36,835 nt of DNA from positions 1-36,835 of the forward strand of contig JAAUQT010000031.1 of NCBI GenBank assembly GCA_012033495.1. Reading direction: 5' to 3'. This document shows, piece by piece, positions 34,401 through 36,835 of this stretch (position 1 is the first letter of the stretch; each line of letters opens with the position of its first letter). This DNA is from Cyanobacteria bacterium RM1_2_2. Lineage in GTDB: Bacteria > Cyanobacteriota > Cyanobacteriia > Elainellales > Elainellaceae. A program made the translations under genes and the position numbers. The notes beneath the pieces were generated by a model. The model worked only from the letters and a program-made list of their open reading frames with translations. It had not been told where the DNA came from and made no database searches.

Positions 34401-36420
34401 TTAGCGCATCTTCTAAGCTGAATACTCCGGCAATGCAGGCTGCCACATACTCGCCAATGCTGTGTCCCGTCACGGCAGACGGACGAATTCCCCAAGCCAT
34501 CCAGGTTTGGGCTAGGGCATACTCAATTGCAAACAGGGCAGGTTGGGTGTAAATCGTTTGATTGAGCAGAGCATCAGGTGTAATATGCTCGAAACGCTGG
34601 CTGGCTTTGCGGTGCTGCTTCCCAGACTTGCCGTTGTTGCCCCACATCACGGCTAGAATCGAGCTTCCTAACTCTTTCCGCAAAAGTTGATCGCACTGAT
34701 CAAGAGCAGCTTTGAAGATCGGGCAAGTCTGGTAGAGTTCGCGTCCCATGCCGATGTACTGCGAGCCTTGACCTGTGAACAGAAAAGCCACCGGCAGCGC
34801 TCGATCGGCAGCAGTACCGCGAGCCACCGCGCCCATCGCCGGACTGTTTGCTTCCCCTTGGCTAAAACTCACCAACCGTGCCTGCAACTCTGCCACCGAC
34901 TCCGCCGCCACCGCCAACCGCTGCGAAAAGTGAGTTCGTTTCGTTTGGGCAGCGCGACAAAGCTGAGGCAGAGAAACGGCCGGATGCTTTGCCAACTCAT
35001 CAACATAGCGCTGCACCAACGCCTGCAAAGCAGCCGGACTCTTCGCCGATAGCGTTAGCAAAGGTGGGTTAATTTGAGGCGGTTTACTTTTTGCCTGCTT
35101 GCCCTTGCCCTTCCCCGCTTTCTGCTTTTGCGGCGGTGCTTCTGCCATCACCACATGGGCATTGGTGCCGCCAAACCCAAACGAGTTGATGCCTGCAATC
35201 CGAGGCTGATCATGGTTCTGCCAATCTGTTAGTTGAGTTTGTACTCGCAAACCAAGCTGGGTAAATGGAATCTGCGGATTGGGTTGCTGAAAGTGCAAGC
35301 TGGGTGGGATTTGCTGATGTTTGAGCGCCAAAGCTACTTTGATCAACCCTGCCACGCCTGCTGCGGTTTCCGTATGCCCAATGTTGGTTTTAACAGAACC
35401 GATCGCGCAAGGTTTGTCTGCATCGCGTCCCGCTGATAGCACTGCGCCCAATGCCTCCGCCTCGACTGGATCACCCAACTTCGTGCCTGTGCCATGCGCT
35501 TCGATGTACTGCACCTGCGCCGGAGCCACGCCCGCCCGTCGGTAAGCCTCTCGCAGGACGGCAGCCTGCGCCTGCGGATTCGGAGCCGCCAAACCGTGAC
35601 TGAAGCCATCCTGGTTCACCGCAGTTCCGCGAATCACGGCATAAATCGGATCATTGTCCGCCCTTGCCTCAGACAGCGGCTTCAGTAGCACCAAACCCGC
35701 ACCCTCACTGCGGACATAGCCGTCTGCCGTTGCATCAAAACTTTTGCAGCGCCCCACCCCCGACATAAACCCGCCCTTGCTGAACCCTGCCGTCACGGTT
35801 GGCAACAGCAGCACATTCACTCCACCCGCCAGCGCTAAGCTCGATTCGCCACACCACAGGCTTTGACACGCCAAATGCACCGCTACTAAAGACGACGAGC
35901 AAGCCGTATCAACCGCCAAACTCGGCCCCTTAAAGTCGAAGACATAGGAAATGCGATTGGCCGCAATGCAGTTGCCCGTCCCGGTGGTGGCGTAGGGGTC
36001 ATTGACCGGATGCTGCCAGAGTCGAATTGAGTAATCGTGGGTGCCGATGCCGATAAACACCCCAGTACGGCTGCCGCGCAAGCCATCTGGAATTTGGCCA
36101 GCATCCTCCAACGTTTCCCAAGCCACTTCCAGCAAGAGCCGTTGCTGCGGGTCCATGGTGATCGCTTCGCGGGGGGCAATCCCAAAAAACTGCGGATCAA
36201 ACTGATCAACCGCCTCCAAAAAACCACCCCATCGAGTGTTGGTCTTGCCCGGTTTGGTCGGATCAGGATCATAGAATTGCTGCACATCCCAGCGGGAATC
36301 GGGCACTTCGGTGATGGCATCAACCCCGTTACAGAGCAACTGCCAAAATGAAGCTGGATTGTGGACACCTCCAGGAAAACGGCAGCCAATCCCAATAATG
36401 GCGATGGGTTCTAACTTCAT
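28423..36420 (-). CDS. type I polyketide synthase, KS-AT-DH-ER-KR-ACP, fused to a C-terminal alpha-oxoamine synthase
   Basis: 2665 residues, one complete fully reducing module. KS 1-430: Cys174 in DTACSSS, His309, His349. AT about 545-905: Ser654 in GHSIGEY, and HAFH (754-757), which marks malonyl-CoA. DH about 925-1205: His958 in DHCILNQSVFP (Asn for the usual Gly) and Asp1124. An inactive KR-like structural part, then ER about 1475-1800 with HAAAGGVGLAAVQLA. KR about 1810-2060: GGLGGLG, an LDD motif (1917-1919, the type giving a 3R alcohol), Ser/Tyr1974/Asn1978. ACP: Ser2138 in DLGMDSLM. After a 120-residue linker, a PLP enzyme (about 2270-2665) with DEAHSIG and Lys2515 in GTLSKSFAS joins the acyl chain to an amino acid with CO2 loss. 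It has no loading domain and no thioesterase; release is by the PLP domain. It is the first gene of the operon. Confidence 0.95.
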   Translation of the reverse strand: MKLEPIAIIGIGCRFPGGVHNPASFWQLLCNGVDAITEVPDSRWDVQQFYDPDPTKPGKTNTRWGGFLEAVDQFDPQFFGIAPREAITMDPQQRLLLEVAWETLEDAGQIPDGLRGSRTGVFIGIGTHDYSIRLWQHPVNDPYATTGTGNCIAANRISYVFDFKGPSLAVDTACSSSLVAVHLACQSLWCGESSLALAGGVNVLLLPTVTAGFSKGGFMSGVGRCKSFDATADGYVRSEGAGLVLLKPLSEARADNDPIYAVIRGTAVNQDGFSHGLAAPNPQAQAAVLREAYRRAGVAPAQVQYIEAHGTGTKLGDPVEAEALGAVLSAGRDADKPCAIGSVKTNIGHTETAAGVAGLIKVALALKHQQIPPSLHFQQPNPQIPFTQLGLRVQTQLTDWQNHDQPRIAGINSFGFGGTNAHVVMAEAPPQKQKAGKGKGKQAKSKPPQINPPLLTLSAKSPAALQALVQRYVDELAKHPAVSLPQLCRAAQTKRTHFSQRLAVAAESVAELQARLVSFSQGEANSPAMGAVARGTAADRALPVAFLFTGQGSQYIGMGRELYQTCPIFKAALDQCDQLLRKELGSSILAVMWGNNGKSGKQHRKASQRFEHITPDALLNQTIYTQPALFAIEYALAQTWMAWGIRPSAVTGHSIGEYVAACIAGVFSLEDALKLVAARGRLMQALPTDGAMVAVMADVTMVSAFLQGKETEVAIAAVNAPQNTVISGRKAAIDGIAAELAKKGISTTALNVSHAFHSPLMEPMLTAFMQVAKQISYHLPQIPIVSTVTGALIHDLIATPDYWRDQVRRAVRFAEAVETLQQQGCEIFLEIGAKPILSGMGRASQPNGMWLPSLRPGQSDWQPLLQSLGQLYVQGANVNWANGADFSDASEWLPLPTYPFQRQRFWWEPDAVSLPSSTTRQQQRSFHPLLQQLVQITEQQICFQAQVSKNAPSYLADHCILNQSVFPAAAFVEMMLAAGRHQHPSNSLKLSQFEIEQPLLLNDQLQILQIRLRLNEQSEYAVEIFSEQNGLEKPLVRHASGKLEPLETREPLIPFDLAQRQASLTPDSTPISTYYRQLEAQGLHYGKSFQAIRQLWRGQGHALGRIQLPESLTDSSQIHPVLLDACFQLLAAAMGTAQSEMSFLPVSIDTLQLHRQIGQQLWCFVELREAQENSANHAFLKADLWLVDDRGNLSASIKGFTLKQIHSQSLQRLFGDSATSATDFYEINWKPQALSQTTVSNPGKLWLIFADQHGLGTELANHLTQQGSRCILVFEDANQRDDIRNQTKQETYFVDSTQPEFIHQLLQDILLQNIDTIPDQVVHLWSLNHASDHNSLNASFDPCQQTQICGSVLHLVQALTTQRWNPRLWLMTQGAQTVRAAWLPIQIQQAPLWGLHRVIRLEHPELQSTCIDLDPAQVDIAALLNELNAPTPATELEDQIAYRQGDRYVARFVRQQEADQERLSIPEAQPETESFQLRISQYGMLNNLLLMPSLRRPPAVGEVEIQVRAAGLNFRDVLNALGMLKPHLEQMGLTEATEVQFGWECAGIITAVGAGVDQQVGDVVIAVAATGSLGQFVTVPAAFVIAKPANLSDTAAASIPTTFLTAYYGLHKLANIQAGDRVLIHAAAGGVGLAAVQLAQQAGATVFATASPSKWNFLKSLGVDYVMNSRTLDFVDQVRTLTDHQGVNIVVNSLNGEFIPNSLSVLATGGQFVEIGKVGIWDAEQVRQARADVNYLPFDLLEIAQQNPLFIKALLTELMLQFQQGRLQPPPCTVFGITDAVHAFRYMAQAKHVGKVVLTVPNPSRQPVIRPDGSYLITGGLGGLGLKVSRWLVEQGAHHLILAGRSAPSPAAEACIAELRKLGATVQIVQADVANPTEVKNLLAIAASPAEPHSAEPHSAEPQKMPLRGIIHAAGVLDDGLLHQQTWQRFETVMAAKVRGAWNLHQLSQDLPLDLFVCFSSIAAVIGSVGQGSYAAANAFLDALAHYRQQLGLPGLSINWGAWAEVGMAAELTQTNQQRLAQSGMRLIEPQRGVQALNLLLQQNLAQVSVLPIDWSMYRTQFTQPFPLLDEIAPQQKPSLPSNQPSALKQPPLPQHLTRDQMTTLQQQIQRQLAQVLGFSSAEAINPQENFADLGMDSLMAVEFRNRLESSLGYTIPQTLTFDYPTVAALAHYLSQHSQESQHSQASADVLVTPIATPQLSSEELTLEVNGNGRDIISLNQAALSVVTPTESKISEPVPSSTGLELTSSEFISSEFISLEPKNLEIPAQFYQFEQSSEYLSLCSDLERLEQLGNPFFEVHDGIAKDTTQINGKEFISYASYNYLGMSGDPTVSRAAQAAIDQYGTSVSASRVVAGERPIHLKLERFIADFLNVEDCIIYVGGHATNVTTIGHLFGERDLILFDALSHNSVRQGCQLSQATAMEFPHNDWQTLELLLQKHRSHYQKVLIAIEGIYSTDGDIAPLPEIVTLKQRYKTFLLVDEAHSIGTLGGTGRGISEHFGITAAHVDLWMGTLSKSFASCGGYIAASKAIVQYLKYTAPGFVYSVGMSPANTAAALAALQLLQQEPDRVATLQARSRLFLKLAQQKLNTGSSHDSPVIPIIVGEPYKAVKLSRLLLNRGITVQPMVYPSVPYNASRLRFFVTCLHTEAQIQQTVASIQAELSQLA

Positions 36421-36835
36421 AGAATTGATTCGATCGGGAGATTCAACCGAGACGCGATCGGGACGGGAAACCGCCTTCGATCACAGAGTTTAGGCAAGTT
36501 TAGCTCACGTAGGATACCATGATCACCGTTCAACTCAGGTTTTCACCGATTTGCAACCGCCAAACTTTAAGATTGACTGCTTCATAGAGCAAGTAGCCGT
36601 CCTCCATCATGGGTAAATCTTGTAGAGCAGGCTCCTAGCCAGCACGGGTAGGTTGCCCACCTGACATTCACAATTCAAATCGAATCGCTATAGAATCTTT
36701 GAATCAATTTTTATGAAATAGCGGGAAAGGGATGCTAGGAACAATGGCTCATTGTGCGGCAATTATTTTTATTTTTAAAACCCACTCATCTTGAGTTTGA
36801 ACGAGCCGAAAATTAATTTTCCTTGTTTTTCAATT
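36421..36835. other. upstream region of the polyketide synthase operon
   Basis: About 415 bases that should hold the operon promoter. Near the gene there are GCGATCGGGACGGG-type sequences. A minus-strand mini-frame at 36530-36610 gives MMEDGYLLYEAVNLKVWRLQ and a few more residues; it has a stop just upstream and no ribosome-binding site. The far end is AT-rich (36690-36835), a possible promoter zone. No gene or riboswitch was recognised. Confidence 0.4.

Noticed and set aside
36530-36610. 26-residue minus-strand frame upstream of the PKS gene
   Set aside because: Too short, stop codon close upstream, no ribosome-binding site; could be a repeat fragment.

Overview
The window is chromosomal DNA from a filamentous or unicellular cyanobacterium. 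The evidence is the ftsQ-ftsZ pair with a long N-terminal extension on FtsZ, a bilin-type GAF domain in a sensor kinase, a DUF1802 gene, an isochorismate synthase of the phylloquinone route, a typical cyanobacterial 75-residue ferredoxin, short tandem repeats between genes, and GCGATCGC-type words. I could not fix a genus from the sequence.

Layout. 1-813: the 5' end of truB, then an antitoxin/toxin pair whose toxin carries a frameshift. 1142-3137: glyoxalase I (gloA), yqeK and rsfS. 3138-9043: a copy of an interspersed repeat, a secreted GH8 glycanase, ftsQ, ftsZ and galE (galE has a probable indel at its start). 9628-16005: a CPA1 cation/proton antiporter, then a light-sensor-like histidine kinase (PAS-PAS-PAS-GAF-GAF-HisKA_2), broken by one missing base, followed by a receiver/histidine-kinase hybrid. 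16414-24694: housekeeping and small genes (upp, a glycine-zipper membrane protein, a CYTH phosphatase, an alpha/beta hydrolase, a ferredoxin, rpe, an S8 peptidase, menF, a decayed gene and a DUF1802 gene). 24695-25621 is gene-free, with two orphan intrinsic terminators facing each other and an inverted copy of the interspersed repeat.

The most interesting region is 25622-36420, a three-gene operon on the minus strand. Its first gene is a 2665-residue one-module, fully reducing type I polyketide synthase (KS-AT-DH-ER-KR-ACP) with a PLP-dependent alpha-oxoamine synthase fused at the C-terminus. It is followed after 28 bp by a divergent isopropylmalate dehydrogenase homologue and then, with overlapping ends, by a one-piece isopropylmalate dehydratase in LeuD-LeuC order. 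I infer that the last two genes lengthen a 2-oxo acid by one carbon. That acid would become an unusual amino acid, which the oxoamine synthase joins to the polyketide acyl chain with loss of CO2, giving an alpha-amino ketone. The 2-oxo acid synthase and the transaminase that this scheme needs are not in the window. I cannot match the combination to a cluster I know.

A second theme is damage. The toxin, galE, the sensor kinase and a small unknown gene each need a small indel corrected to restore the family protein. Three of the corrections add one base to a short A or T run, so base-calling error and real decay must be told apart before these genes are called dead.
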